Shown here: positions 8,725 through 17,275 of the stretch, piece after piece
How positions within the stretch are numbered: the stretch's first letter is position 1
Layout of the letters: each line of letters opens with the position of its first letter
Assembly (NCBI RefSeq): GCF_013409865.1
Contig: NZ_JACCBM010000001.1
Coordinates: 868,001-932,000 of the forward strand
Source: Herbiconiux flava
GTDB taxonomy: Bacteria; Actinomycetota; Actinomycetes; Actinomycetales; Microbacteriaceae
Direction of reading: 5' to 3'
Length of the DNA: 64,000 bases
Translations under genes and position numbers: made by a program
Notes under the pieces: model-generated
Databases searched by the model: none
Seen by the model: only the letters and a program-made list of their open reading frames with translations
What the model was told of the DNA's origin: nothing

Positions 8725-9552
8725 TCAGGCGGTGGCTTTCCAGTAGCCGTTCAGGGCGACACGGGTGGCGGGGAGGCCGAGGTCTTTGCGGAGGTGCTGG
8801 CGGAGGGGGACGAGGGCGGCGGCCTCGCCCGCGCCGAAGACGAAGGCGCCCTCGTCGAGGGGGCCGAGGCCGCGGAGTGCCGCGAGGAGCTGGCCGTCGC
8901 CGTGCTCGCGGAGGAGCCAGAGGATGTCGGCGCGCATCCGGAGCTCGTCGGGGAAGTAGCTGCGGGCGCGGGCGTCGGTGACCTCGAGGAGCACGGAGAT
9001 CGGGGTTTTGGCGGGCAGCTGCTCGAGCCAGCGGGCGATGGCGGGGAGGGCCGATTCGTCGCCGAGGAGGAGCACCGTGGTCGCGTCGGCGGGGAGGGCC
9101 TTGGAGACGCGGGGGCCACCGACCACGAGTGGGTCGCCCGGGCGGGCGGTGGCGGCCCAGGTGGAGGCGACGCCGGCACCGTGCAGGAGGATGTCGACGT
9201 CGAGCTCGGCGGAACGGGCCTCCGTTGCGGGGTGGTCGAAGGTGGCCGGGCGGGTCCGGGTGGCGGGGCGGAAGGCGCGCGGGGTGTAGTCGCGGGCGAG
9301 CACCTCTGCGCGCGGGGTCTCGAGATCGGCGCCGGGGACGTGGGGGCTCGGCACCGTGATCTCGCCGGTCGCCGGGTCGGGGAAGAAGACCTTCACGTGG
9401 TCGTCGGGGCCGGTGGCGGGGAAGCCGTCCAGGTCGTCGCCGGTGAGGGTGACGCGGGCGAAGACGGGGGTGATGCGGGCCACGCCGGCGACCGTGAGGT
9501 GGCGGAGGGCGGGGAGGTGATGGGTGGTGGGGCGGTCGAAGGGGGCGGGCAT
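8725..9552 (-). CDS. siderophore-interacting protein (ferric-siderophore reductase)
   Basis: 275-residue FAD- and NAD(P)H-binding protein of the ViuB/SIP family, which releases iron from imported ferric siderophores by reduction. The flavin-binding motif is ARDYTPRAF; the domain starts with VARITPVFARVTLTGDDL and ends with a FVFGAGEAAALVPLR helix that is characteristic of the family C-terminus. The VVGGPRVS region precedes the NAD(P) domain with LLLGDESALPAI. It is not beside siderophore transport genes here, so it probably serves uptake systems encoded elsewhere. Strand composition is unusually purine-rich on the plus strand. Confidence 0.87.
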   Translation of the reverse strand: MPAPFDRPTTHHLPALRHLTVAGVARITPVFARVTLTGDDLDGFPATGPDDHVKVFFPDPATGEITVPSPHVPGADLETPRAEVLARDYTPRAFRPATRTRPATFDHPATEARSAELDVDILLHGAGVASTWAATARPGDPLVVGGPRVSKALPADATTVLLLGDESALPAIARWLEQLPAKTPISVLLEVTDARARSYFPDELRMRADILWLLREHGDGQLLAALRGLGPLDEGAFVFGAGEAAALVPLRQHLRKDLGLPATRVALNGYWKATA

Positions 9553-9632
9553 CCGGAATCTGCTTCGTCTCGGTCTTCGCGGGAGGTGCCGGTCGTCGCC
9601 AGGAGGGCGGGGGTCGGCGGAGGGTGGGGTCG

Positions 9633-11216
9633 CTAGAGGGTGTCGTCGAGCACGGCCATCGCCGCGCTGTGGCCGCCGAGGCCCGAGACGCCGCCGCCGC
9701 GACGCGTGCCGGCGCCGCAGAGCAGGATGCGCGCGTGACCGGTCGCGACTCCCCAGCGTTCGGCGGCGGTGCTGCGCGGCGCGTCGTCGGGGAGGAACGG
9801 CCAGCTCAACGGCCCGTGGAAGATGTGTCCGCCGGGGAGTCCGAGCGCGTGCTCGAGGTCGGCGGTGGTCTTGGTCTCGATGCAGGGGCGTCCGGCGGCG
9901 TCGGTGAGCAGCAGGGGTTCGATGGGCTCGGCGAGCACGCTGTTCAGGGAGGCGAGCACGGCGTCCTGCAGCTCGTCGCGGGAGGCGCCGAGGCGGCGCG
10001 GGGTGTGCAGGGCGAAGACGGTGAGGGTCTGCGCGCCCTGATCCTGCAGCTCGGGCGACAGGATGCTCGGATCGGTGAGCGAGTGGCAGTAGATCTCGGC
10101 GGGAACCGGGGTCGGGATGCGGCCGGTCCCGGCGTCCCGCACGGCCTGCTCGAGCTGGGACTCGAGCTCGTTGATGTGGAAGGTGCCGCCGAAGGCCGCC
10201 TCGGGGGAGACCGCCGTGTCGCGGAGGCGGGGCAGGCGGCGGAGGAGGAGGTTGACTTTGGTCTGGGCGCCTTCGGGCTCAGGGGTCGGGGTGGACTCGT
10301 CGCCAGGGAGGAGGCGGGCCAGGAGCGACGGGGCGACGTTGACCAGGACGTGGTCGCCGTGCACGTCCGTCGCGCTGGTGTCGGTGTCGCCAGCGCTGCG
10401 GTCGCGGCCGGTGGTGCGGTAGCGGACGGTGCCGTCGGGCGAGATCGCCGTCACCTCGGCGCCCGTGCGGAACTCGACGCCGGCCTCGCGGGCCACCCGT
10501 TCGAGCTCGCCCGTCACCGCGCCCATGCCGCCGACGGGCACGTCCCAGTCGCCGGTTCCGCCGCCGATCACGTGGTAGAGGAAGCAGATGTTCTGCTGCA
10601 GCGAGGGGTCGTCGAGCGAGGCGAAGGTGCCGATCAGGCCGTCGGTCGCCACGACGCCCCGCGCCAGGTCGTTCTCGAAGCGGGCGCGCAGGGTGCGGCC
10701 GAGCGGATGCGCGAACAGCTCGTTCCACAGGACGTCGTCCCCGAGCATCCGGCCCACCTCGGACTCGGTGGGCAGCGGGCCGGTCATCGTCGGCCAGACG
10801 GCCGCGGCCACGCGGGCGAGGTCGGCGGTCAGGGTGTCGAAGGCGTCGGCGTCGTGTTCGGCGCCGAGGGCGGCGAAGGACGCCCGGGTGGCGGCCGGGT
10901 CGTGGTTGTCGATGAGGAGGCCGCGGTCGGACCCGGGTTCGGGTGTGTAGGAGGAGTAGCGGCGGCGGATCAGCGCGAGGTCGAGCCCCAGATCGTCGAT
11001 GATCGAGCGGGGGAGCAGGCTGACGAGGTAGGAGTACCGGCTCAGGCGGGCATCCATGCCCTCGAAGGCATACGCCGAGACGGCGGCGCCACCGAGCACG
11101 TCGTTCTTCTCGAGCACGCACACGCTTCGGCCAGCTCGGGCCAGGTACGCGGCCGCGACGAGGCCGTTGTGTCCTCCACCGACGACCACGACGTCGAAGT
11201 TCTGCACAGCTGGCAT
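9633..11216 (-). CDS. phytoene-dehydrogenase-like FAD oxidoreductase
   Basis: 527-residue flavoprotein of the CrtI/PYROXD2 group. It opens with a dinucleotide-binding fold FDVVVVGGGHNGLVAAAYLA and VCVLEKNDVLGGAA, and ends with the second FAD contact HIFHGPLSWPFLPDD and ILLCGAGTRRGGGVSGLGGH. No carotenoid-synthesis genes flank it, so it is more like the stand-alone amine-oxidase/PYROXD2-type proteins of unknown substrate than a true phytoene desaturase. It is divergent from putA with only 42 bases between starts. Both genes have a TANNNT box six bases before the start codon, so both are predicted leaderless from back-to-back promoters. Confidence 0.82.
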   Translation of the reverse strand: MPAVQNFDVVVVGGGHNGLVAAAYLARAGRSVCVLEKNDVLGGAAVSAYAFEGMDARLSRYSYLVSLLPRSIIDDLGLDLALIRRRYSSYTPEPGSDRGLLIDNHDPAATRASFAALGAEHDADAFDTLTADLARVAAAVWPTMTGPLPTESEVGRMLGDDVLWNELFAHPLGRTLRARFENDLARGVVATDGLIGTFASLDDPSLQQNICFLYHVIGGGTGDWDVPVGGMGAVTGELERVAREAGVEFRTGAEVTAISPDGTVRYRTTGRDRSAGDTDTSATDVHGDHVLVNVAPSLLARLLPGDESTPTPEPEGAQTKVNLLLRRLPRLRDTAVSPEAAFGGTFHINELESQLEQAVRDAGTGRIPTPVPAEIYCHSLTDPSILSPELQDQGAQTLTVFALHTPRRLGASRDELQDAVLASLNSVLAEPIEPLLLTDAAGRPCIETKTTADLEHALGLPGGHIFHGPLSWPFLPDDAPRSTAAERWGVATGHARILLCGAGTRRGGGVSGLGGHSAAMAVLDDTL

Positions 11217-11222
11217 GCCCTG

Positions 11223-11228
11223 AGCCTA
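11223..11228 (-). promoter_or_regulatory. -10 box of leaderless promoter (flavoprotein)
   Basis: TAGGCT on the minus strand, then six bases and ATG 11216. Confidence 0.55.
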
Positions 11229-11246
11229 ACGGCGGCACCCGCGATC

Positions 11247-11252
11247 TATCCT
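11247..11252 (+). promoter_or_regulatory. -10 box of leaderless promoter (putA)
   Basis: TATCCT then six bases (which happen to include GGAG) and ATG 11259. It lies 19 bases from the opposite-facing -10 box of the flavoprotein gene, so the two promoters overlap. Confidence 0.55.
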
Positions 11253-11258
11253 CGGAGC

Positions 11259-14200
11259 ATGACCGAGCTGCACTCCCACCCGTCCCAGCCCGCTCCGGGC
11301 GAGCCTTCGGACGACGGGACGGGCTCGGGTGCGTGTGCTGCCTCCGTGGGTGCTGCAGACGTGGCGGGCGCTGGGGGTGCGGTGGCGGGCGACTCTGCGG
11401 GGGTCGACGCGTCGGTGCCGCTGGCCGAGGCCGCGGTGGCGTTGGCCCGGCGGTGGGTCGACGAGAGCGTTGGGGCGCCGGTCGATCCGGCGGCGGCTCG
11501 GCTCGCGGGAGTGCTGAAAGATCCCGACGGGCTGGGGTTCACCGTGGGGTTCGTCGACGGGGTGGCCCGGCCAGAAGACCTGACGGTGGCCGCGAAGAAC
11601 CTGAAGCGGCTGGCCGATCGCGTGCCGCACTTCCTGCCGCCGGCACTGCGGGCGGCCGTCGTCACCGGCGGCGCGGTCGGCGAGGTGCTGCCCCAGGCGG
11701 TGGTGCCGGTCGCGCGGCGGGTGCTGCGCGCGATGGTCGGGCACCTGATCGTCGACTCCCGTCCCTCGAAGTTCGGGCCCGCGGTGAAGAAGCTGCGCGA
11801 GGCCGGCGACGGGGCCGTGCGGCTGAACATCAATCTCCTCGGCGAGGCCGTGCTCGGAGACCGCGAGGCGGAGAACCGGCTGAACGGCACCAAGAGGCTG
11901 CTGCAGCGGCCCGACGTCGACTACGTCTCGGTGAAGGTCTCGTCGGTCGCGGCCCAGCTGTCGATGTGGGCGTTCGACGAGACGGTCGAGCGCGTCGCCC
12001 AGACCCTCATCCCGCTCTACCGCATCGCCGCCAAGAAGAGCCCGCTCGGGCTCGAGGCGCCGGGCGGGCATCCGGATCGCACCTTCATCAACCTCGACAT
12101 GGAGGAGTACCGCGACCTCGATCTGACGATCGCGGTCTTCCAGCGCATCCTCGACGAGCCCGACTTCCTCGACCTCGAGGCCGGCATCGTGCTGCAGGCC
12201 TACCTGCCGGATGCGCTGCCCGCCCTCCAGCGCCTGCACGAGTGGGCCGCCGAACGCCGCAGCCGCGGTGGGGCGCCGATCAAGGTGAGGGTCGTCAAGG
12301 GTGCGAACCTGGCGATGGAGCACGTCGACGCGGTGCTGCACGGCTGGCCCCAGGCCACCTACGACTCGAAGCAGCAGACCGACACCAACTACAAGCGGGT
12401 GCTCGACTGGGCTCTCCGCCCCGAGCACGTCGACGCCGTGCGCATCGGCGTGGCCGGCCACAACCTGTTCGACCTGGCCTGGGCCTGGCTGCTCGCCGAG
12501 CGGCGCGGGGTGACCGATGCGGTGGACGTCGAGATGCTGCTCGGCATGGCGACCGGCCAGGCCGAGGCCGTGCACAAGACCGTCGGCTCGCTGCTGCTCT
12601 ACACGCCCGTCGTCGCGCCGAAGGAGTTCGACGTGGCCATCGGCTACCTCGTGCGGCGCCTCGAGGAGAACGCGTCCGACGAGAACTTCATGTCGTCGCT
12701 GTTCGAGCTCGCGTCCACCCCCTCGGCCTTCGACAAGGAGCGCGACCGCTTCCTCGCCTCGCTCGAGGCCCTCGAGGCCGAGCTGGAGTCGAACGGTGCG
12801 CCGGCCCAGGACGGCGATGCGCCACAGCGAGCGGTGGCCGATTCCGATGTGGAGGAGGCGGACAGCGAGTTGCAGCCGTTGGACGCCAGCGCGGATGAGG
12901 GCGCTTCGGGCGGCGAGCCGGAACTGCCGGAGCTGTCGGAGCTGGAGCGGGAGGCCAAGGAGGCTCTTCGCGTTGCGCTGGCGGAGCTGGAGGCCGAGCA
13001 GGCACGCCAGGTGTCGCTCGCCGAGCTGCGGGCGGAGACGGCCGCGATCGATCTCGATGCCGAGAGCGGCGAGGACGCGTCGGAGTCGGCCTCGGAGATC
13101 TCGCCGAGTGATGGCGGCCCGAGTCCGTCCGGCACGGTCGCAGCAGACGGCCCGGTGGGCGAACGTTCACCGGCTGGTGGGCCGGGGTCCGGGTCGATCG
13201 GTGCGGTGGGTGGGGCGGAGTCCGGATCGTACGGCTCGGCTGGTGCCGGGGGATCGGGAGCTGTCGGTGCGGCGGGCGCGGACGTGGGGCCGCGGCGCAC
13301 GCAGAACCGGCTGACGGGCGATCTGGAGCCGGCGGCGGCGGAGTTCCGGAACACCCCGGACACCGACACGTCGCTCGCCGCGAACCGGGCCTGGGGGGCG
13401 CGGATCCTCGCGCGGGTGGCGGGGTCGACGCTCGGGGTCGACACGATCGAGTCCGCGCGGGTCGACGACGAGGTGCAGCTCGACGGGATCGTCGCCGCCG
13501 CGGTCGCCGCCGGGGAACGGTGGGGAGCCCGGAGTGCCGCCGAGCGCGCCCGGTACATCCGCCGGGCCGGCTACGCCCTCGAGGCGAACCGCGACCGTCT
13601 GATCGAGGTGATGGCGGCCGAGACGGGCAAGACCATCGACCAGGCCGACCCCGAGGTGAGCGAGGCGATCGACTTCGCCGGGTACTACGCGCACACGGCC
13701 CTCGAGCTCGACACCGTCGACGGCGCGGTCTTCGTGCCGTCGCGGCTGACGGTGGTGGTGCCGCCGTGGAACTTCCCCGTCGCCATCCCGGCCGGGGGAG
13801 TGCTGGCGGCGCTCGCCGCCGGAAGCGCCGTGATCGTCAAGCCGGCCCCGCAGGCGCGGCGGTCGGCGGCGGTCATGGTCGAGGCGCTCTGGGAGTCGGG
13901 CATCCCGCGCGAGCTCCTCACCCTGGTCGACGTCGACGAGGGCGACCTCGGGCGGCAGCTGATGTCCGACGAGCGGGTCGACCGGCTCATCCTGACCGGC
14001 TCCTACGACACCGCGGCCCTGTTCCGGTCGTGGCGCCCCACCCTCCCGCTGCTCGCCGAGACGAGCGGCAAGAACGCCATCGTCGTGACCCCGAGCGCCG
14101 ACCTCGACCTCGCCGTCTCCGACCTGGTGTCGAGCGCCTTCGGGCACGCCGGGCAGAAGTGCTCGGCTGCGAGCGTCGTCATCCTGGTCGGCTCGGTGGC

Positions 14201-15368
14201 GCGCTCGGAGCGCTTCCGCCGGCAGCTGATCGATGCGGTGACCTCGCTCAAGGTCGGCTACCCGTCCGACCCCGAGAGCCGCATGGGGCCGCTGATCGAG
14301 CCGGCGAGCGGCAAGCTCGCCGAGGCGCTGACGACACTCGGATCGGGCGAGCGCTGGCTCGTCGAGCCGAAGCAGCTCGACGGCAGCGGGCGACTCTGGT
14401 CGCCGGGAGTACGCGAGGGCGTCATGCCGGGCACGGCCTTCCATCTCACCGAGTACTTCGGACCGGTGGTGGGGATCATGCACGCCACGAGCCTCGAGCA
14501 GGCGATCGAGCTGCAGAACGCTGTTCCCTACGGCCTGACCGCGGGGCTGCACTCGCTCGACTCCGACGAGGTGCGGCAGTGGCTCGCGAAGGTCGAGGCG
14601 GGCAACCTCTACGTCAACCGCGGCACCACGGGCGCGATCGTGCGTCGGCAGCCGTTCGGCGGCTGGAAGAAGTCGTCGGTCGGAGCGGGCGCCAAGGCCG
14701 GCGGCCCGAACTACCTCGTGCACCTCGGCACGTGGCGCACCCAGCCGGGCGAGCAGGGCGAGGGGCCGAACCTCGCCGGGCTCTCGCCGGCGGTGGTGCA
14801 GCTGCTCGAGTCGGCGACCGGCGGGCTCGACTGGGAGGACTTCGACGCCGCCCGCCGCGGAGCCAAGAGCGACCAGGCCGCCTTCGGCTCCTTCTTCCGG
14901 CCGAGCGATCCCTCCGCGCTCGTGGTCGAGCGGAACGTGCTGCGGTACCTGCCGGTGCCCGTCGCGATCCGGCTGTCGGAGGGCCGGCCGCTGCACGAGC
15001 TCGTGCGGGTGCTCGCCGCCGCGACGCTCGCCGGGTCGACGGTGTCGGTCAGTTCGGCGAGCAAGCTGCCGAGGCCGCTCCGGGTGCTGATGAAGGAGCG
15101 GGGCGTGAAGGTCGTCATCGAGAAGGACGCCGCCTGGCTGAAGCGGGCGCCGCAGTTCGTGGGGGAGGTGCCGCGCATCCGTCTCATCGGCGGTGACGCC
15201 GGGGCGCTCGCCGTGGCCCTCGACGGCTCGCCCGAGCTGGCGGTGCACGCGGGCGAGGTCACCCGCGCCGGCCGCCTCGAGCTGCTCCCGTTCCTGCGTG
15301 AGCAGGCGGTCTCGGCGACGGCGCACCGCTTCGGCAACCCCACCCCGCTGCTCGACGGAATCCTCTAG
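11259..15368 (+). CDS. putA: bifunctional proline dehydrogenase / L-glutamate gamma-semialdehyde dehydrogenase
   Basis: 1369 residues, against about 1150-1200 usual in actinobacteria. Oxidises proline to P5C with FAD and then to glutamate with NAD. The PRODH barrel (about residues 75-500) has KLREAGDGAVRLNINLLGEA, YVSVKVSSVAAQLS, RVVKGANLAMEHVDA and the GVAGHNLFDLAWA region. The ALDH half starts near residue 678 (RRTQNRLTGDLEPAAAEFRN), with VVPPWNFPVAIPAGG, catalytic Glu in LLAETSGKNAIVV (near 934) and catalytic Cys in GHAGQKCSAASVV (near 968). Between them is a roughly 170-residue acidic coiled-coil and Gly/Ser-rich linker, which explains the extra length. Start ATG 11259 fits a -10 box six bases upstream. 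Context with ddaH-like and rocD genes shows a P5C-feeding locus. Confidence 0.95.
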   Translation: MTELHSHPSQPAPGEPSDDGTGSGACAASVGAADVAGAGGAVAGDSAGVDASVPLAEAAVALARRWVDESVGAPVDPAAARLAGVLKDPDGLGFTVGFVDGVARPEDLTVAAKNLKRLADRVPHFLPPALRAAVVTGGAVGEVLPQAVVPVARRVLRAMVGHLIVDSRPSKFGPAVKKLREAGDGAVRLNINLLGEAVLGDREAENRLNGTKRLLQRPDVDYVSVKVSSVAAQLSMWAFDETVERVAQTLIPLYRIAAKKSPLGLEAPGGHPDRTFINLDMEEYRDLDLTIAVFQRILDEPDFLDLEAGIVLQAYLPDALPALQRLHEWAAERRSRGGAPIKVRVVKGANLAMEHVDAVLHGWPQATYDSKQQTDTNYKRVLDWALRPEHVDAVRIGVAGHNLFDLAWAWLLAERRGVTDAVDVEMLLGMATGQAEAVHKTVGSLLLYTPVVAPKEFDVAIGYLVRRLEENASDENFMSSLFELASTPSAFDKERDRFLASLEALEAELESNGAPAQDGDAPQRAVADSDVEEADSELQPLDASADEGASGGEPELPELSELEREAKEALRVALAELEAEQARQVSLAELRAETAAIDLDAESGEDASESASEISPSDGGPSPSGTVAADGPVGERSPAGGPGSGSIGAVGGAESGSYGSAGAGGSGAVGAAGADVGPRRTQNRLTGDLEPAAAEFRNTPDTDTSLAANRAWGARILARVAGSTLGVDTIESARVDDEVQLDGIVAAAVAAGERWGARSAAERARYIRRAGYALEANRDRLIEVMAAETGKTIDQADPEVSEAIDFAGYYAHTALELDTVDGAVFVPSRLTVVVPPWNFPVAIPAGGVLAALAAGSAVIVKPAPQARRSAAVMVEALWESGIPRELLTLVDVDEGDLGRQLMSDERVDRLILTGSYDTAALFRSWRPTLPLLAETSGKNAIVVTPSADLDLAVSDLVSSAFGHAGQKCSAASVVILVGSVARSERFRRQLIDAVTSLKVGYPSDPESRMGPLIEPASGKLAEALTTLGSGERWLVEPKQLDGSGRLWSPGVREGVMPGTAFHLTEYFGPVVGIMHATSLEQAIELQNAVPYGLTAGLHSLDSDEVRQWLAKVEAGNLYVNRGTTGAIVRRQPFGGWKKSSVGAGAKAGGPNYLVHLGTWRTQPGEQGEGPNLAGLSPAVVQLLESATGGLDWEDFDAARRGAKSDQAAFGSFFRPSDPSALVVERNVLRYLPVPVAIRLSEGRPLHELVRVLAAATLAGSTVSVSSASKLPRPLRVLMKERGVKVVIEKDAAWLKRAPQFVGEVPRIRLIGGDAGALAVALDGSPELAVHAGEVTRAGRLELLPFLREQAVSATAHRFGNPTPLLDGIL

Positions 15369-15378
15369 CCCCGGCCGT

Positions 15379-15404
15379 AGGTCAGGGGCGGAGGTCAGGG
15401 GCGG
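15379..15404. repeat. 13-bp tandem duplication spanning the gntR stop codon
   Basis: The unit AGGTCAGGGGCGG occurs twice in a row. The second copy contains the stop codon (TCA on plus, 15395-15397) of the GntR gene; the first repeats it 13 bases further on in another frame. Confidence 0.8.
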
Positions 15405-15781
15405 AGGCCGAGGGCGGCTGCCACGAGCGCCGCCGCCTCGGACGGCGCGACGCCGAGGGCGGCGGCGCGGTTGGCGTAGGCCCGCGCCGCCGCCTGCATC
15501 TCCCGGTGCACCGGCGACCCGGTGGCCGCCACGAACGAGCCGAGGCGCCCCCGGGTCTCGATCAGCGCATCCGTCTCGAGCTCGCGGTAGGCCCGGGCCA
15601 CGGTGTTCACCGCGACTCCCGTCGAGGCGGCGAGGGTTCGCACGGTCGGCAGCCGCCCCCCCGCGGCGAGGGACCCCGAGACGATGGCGTCCCGGATGCC
15701 CGTCCGCAGCTGCTCGAACGGAGGAGTCGCCGCACGGTGGTCGATGGTCAGCGAGAAGTCGGACGGCGTCGCAGCGGGCAT
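15395..15781 (-). CDS. GntR family regulator, short YtrA-like
   Basis: 128 residues: a winged HTH (PPFEQLRTGIRDAIVSGSLA, LPTVRTLAASTGVAVNTVAR, AYRELETDALIETRGR, GSFVA) and a short helical tail instead of a large ligand domain. This architecture is that of YtrA-type GntR proteins, often repressors of ABC exporter genes. It lies four bases behind the AsnC/Lrp gene on the same strand, so the two regulators are probably cotranscribed. No ABC gene is adjacent; the nearest targets would be putA or the ddaH-rocD operon. Its stop sits in a small tandem duplication. Confidence 0.82.
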   Translation of the reverse strand: MPAATPSDFSLTIDHRAATPPFEQLRTGIRDAIVSGSLAAGGRLPTVRTLAASTGVAVNTVARAYRELETDALIETRGRLGSFVAATGSPVHREMQAAARAYANRAAALGVAPSEAAALVAAALGLRP

Positions 15782-15785
15782 CCGC

Positions 15786-16214
15786 TCACCGCCTGATCAG
15801 GTTCGACAGCACGATGGCGCTGCGCGTGTGATCGACGTTCGGCGCGATGCGCACGCGCTCGAGGGCGTCCTCGAGGCTGGGGATGTCGCGCGAGCGGATG
15901 TGCACGATCGCGTCGGCGCTGCCCGTGACGGTGCCGGCGTCGACCACCTCCGGCACGCCCGAGAGGATGCGCTTGAGCTCCGCGGGCGCCACCGTGCCCC
16001 GGCAGAACAGCTCGACGTAGGCCTCGGTGACCGTGCCGTCGAGCGCGGGGTTGAGCTGGATGGTGAAGCCCGTGATGACGTTGTCGGCGACGAGCCGGTC
16101 GATGCGCCGCTTCACCGCCGAGGCCGAGAGGCCGACGACCTGCCCGATGTCGCCGTAGCCGCTGCGGGAGTTGATCTTGAGGAGGTCGATGATGCGGTGG
16201 TCCAGGGCGTCCAT
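15786..16214 (-). CDS. Lrp/AsnC family regulator
   Basis: 142-residue feast/famine regulator. HTH: MDALDHRIIDLLKINSRSG, then LSASAVKRRIDRLVADNVI; RAM ligand domain: VTEAYVELFCRG, VVDAGTVTGSADAIVHIRSRD. Start ATG 16214 is preferred over the in-frame TTG 16247 because MDALDHRIIDLL is the family N-terminus and a TAGGCT box lies eight bases upstream. It is divergent from the ddaH-like/rocD operon, and the 182-base spacer holds repeated ATCGTGCGT words and a GGATGC-GCG-GCATCC hairpin. The same regulator, hydrolase, rocD layout occurs in mycobacteria, which supports arginine or ornithine as effector. Confidence 0.87.
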   Translation of the reverse strand: MDALDHRIIDLLKINSRSGYGDIGQVVGLSASAVKRRIDRLVADNVITGFTIQLNPALDGTVTEAYVELFCRGTVAPAELKRILSGVPEVVDAGTVTGSADAIVHIRSRDIPSLEDALERVRIAPNVDHTRSAIVLSNLIRR

Positions 16215-16235
16215 GATCGACGAGCCTACGGCAGA

Positions 16236-16304
16236 ATCGTGCGTCAAGCCGCATCACACGCATGAAACGCGAGCCGGATGCGCGGCATCCGTCGGATCGT
16301 GCGT
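16236..16304. promoter_or_regulatory. candidate Lrp/AsnC control region with direct repeats
   Basis: ATCGTGCGT occurs at 16236-16244 and again at 16296-16304, 60 bases apart, with the palindrome GGATGC-GCG-GCATCC (16276-16290) between. The region separates the AsnC gene from the operon it faces. Binding is inferred from position only. Confidence 0.4.
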
Positions 16305-16396
16305 GCGACACTGGGAGCGGCGTGCCCCGGTCGGGGCCTCAGGACAGCACGCTGGTCCGCCATCCGCCTCTCGCACTTCACCCTGTAGGAGAACGT

Positions 16397-17275
16397 ATGT
16401 CGACGCCCACGCTCGAAGAGACCCCCCAGAACGACACGCACGCGGCCGCCGAGGCCCGCACCGCGAGCCCCCGCCACTACCTGATGTGCCGCCCCGACCA
16501 CTTCACGGTCGCCTACCGCATCAACCCGTGGATGGACCCGGCCGTCCCCACCGACACCTCCCTCGCCGTGCGCCAGTGGCAGACGCTCTACGACACCTAC
16601 GTCGGCCTCGGCCACACCGTCGAACTGATCGACCAGATCGAGGGCCTGCCCGACATGGTCTACACCGCGAACGGCGGCTTCGTCATCGACGGCATCGCCT
16701 ACGGCGCGAGCTTCACCCACGAGCAGCGCCAGCCCGAGGGCCCCGCGTTCATGCGCTGGTTCGAGCAGCGCGGCTACCGCGTCGTCGACCCGCAGAACGT
16801 CAACGAGGGCGAGGGCGACTTCCTGCTCGTGGGCTCGCGCATCCTCGCGGGCACCGGCTTCCGCAGCGCCACCCGCAGCCACGAGGAGGTCGCGGAGCTC
16901 TTCGGCCGCGAGGTCGTCAGCCTCACGCTCGTGAACCCGAACTTCTACCACCTCGACACCGCCATCTCGGTGCTCGACCCGCTCACCGACGACGTCACGG
17001 CGAACATCGCCTACCTGCCGAGCGCCTTCGACGACGCCAGCCGCGCGAAGCTCGAGCAGCTCTACCCGGATGCGATCCTGGTCTCCGAGGAGGACGGGTC
17101 GGTGCTCGGCCTGAACTCCATCTCCGACGGCCTCAACGTCGTCATCGCCCGTCGCGCCACCGGCTTCGAGAAGCAGCTGCGGGAGCGCGGCTACAACCCG
17201 ATCGGCGTCGACCTGTCCGAGCTGCTGCTCGGCGGCGGCGGCGTGAAGTGCTGCACCCTGGAGCTGCGCGCATGA
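16397..17275 (+). CDS. DDAH-like guanidino hydrolase, possible arginine dihydrolase (ArgZ type)
   Basis: 292 residues of the guanidino-modifying (amidinotransferase/DDAH) fold, commonly labelled dimethylargininase. Visible sites: HYLMCRPDHFTVAYRIN, MVYTANGGFVIDG with Asn92, NEGEGDFLLVG, the catalytic His185 in NPNFYHLDTAI, and the C-terminal nucleophile in GGGGVKCCTLEL (Cys285 or 286). Classic DDAH and arginine deiminase have an acidic residue where this protein has Asn in TANGG; Asn is what cyanobacterial ArgZ arginine dihydrolases use. With rocD overlapping downstream, arginine to ornithine makes more sense than dimethylarginine to citrulline. Start ATG follows TAGGAGA. Family certain; substrate inferred. 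Confidence 0.85.
   Translation: MSTPTLEETPQNDTHAAAEARTASPRHYLMCRPDHFTVAYRINPWMDPAVPTDTSLAVRQWQTLYDTYVGLGHTVELIDQIEGLPDMVYTANGGFVIDGIAYGASFTHEQRQPEGPAFMRWFEQRGYRVVDPQNVNEGEGDFLLVGSRILAGTGFRSATRSHEEVAELFGREVVSLTLVNPNFYHLDTAISVLDPLTDDVTANIAYLPSAFDDASRAKLEQLYPDAILVSEEDGSVLGLNSISDGLNVVIARRATGFEKQLRERGYNPIGVDLSELLLGGGGVKCCTLELRA

Noticed and set aside
9633..11216. True phytoene desaturase (crtI) of a carotenoid cluster
   Set aside because: Motifs fit the broader amine-oxidase/PYROXD2 group and no crtB, crtE or lycopene genes are near.
9624..11258. A very long plus-strand open frame running into putA
   Set aside because: It is antisense to the flavoprotein gene, has GC-rich low-complexity translation, and the PRODH homology with a proper start begins only at 11259.
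16171..17271. In-frame upstream extension of rocD
   Set aside because: It overlaps the ddaH-like gene in a different frame; the ATGA overlap at 17272 is a normal start.
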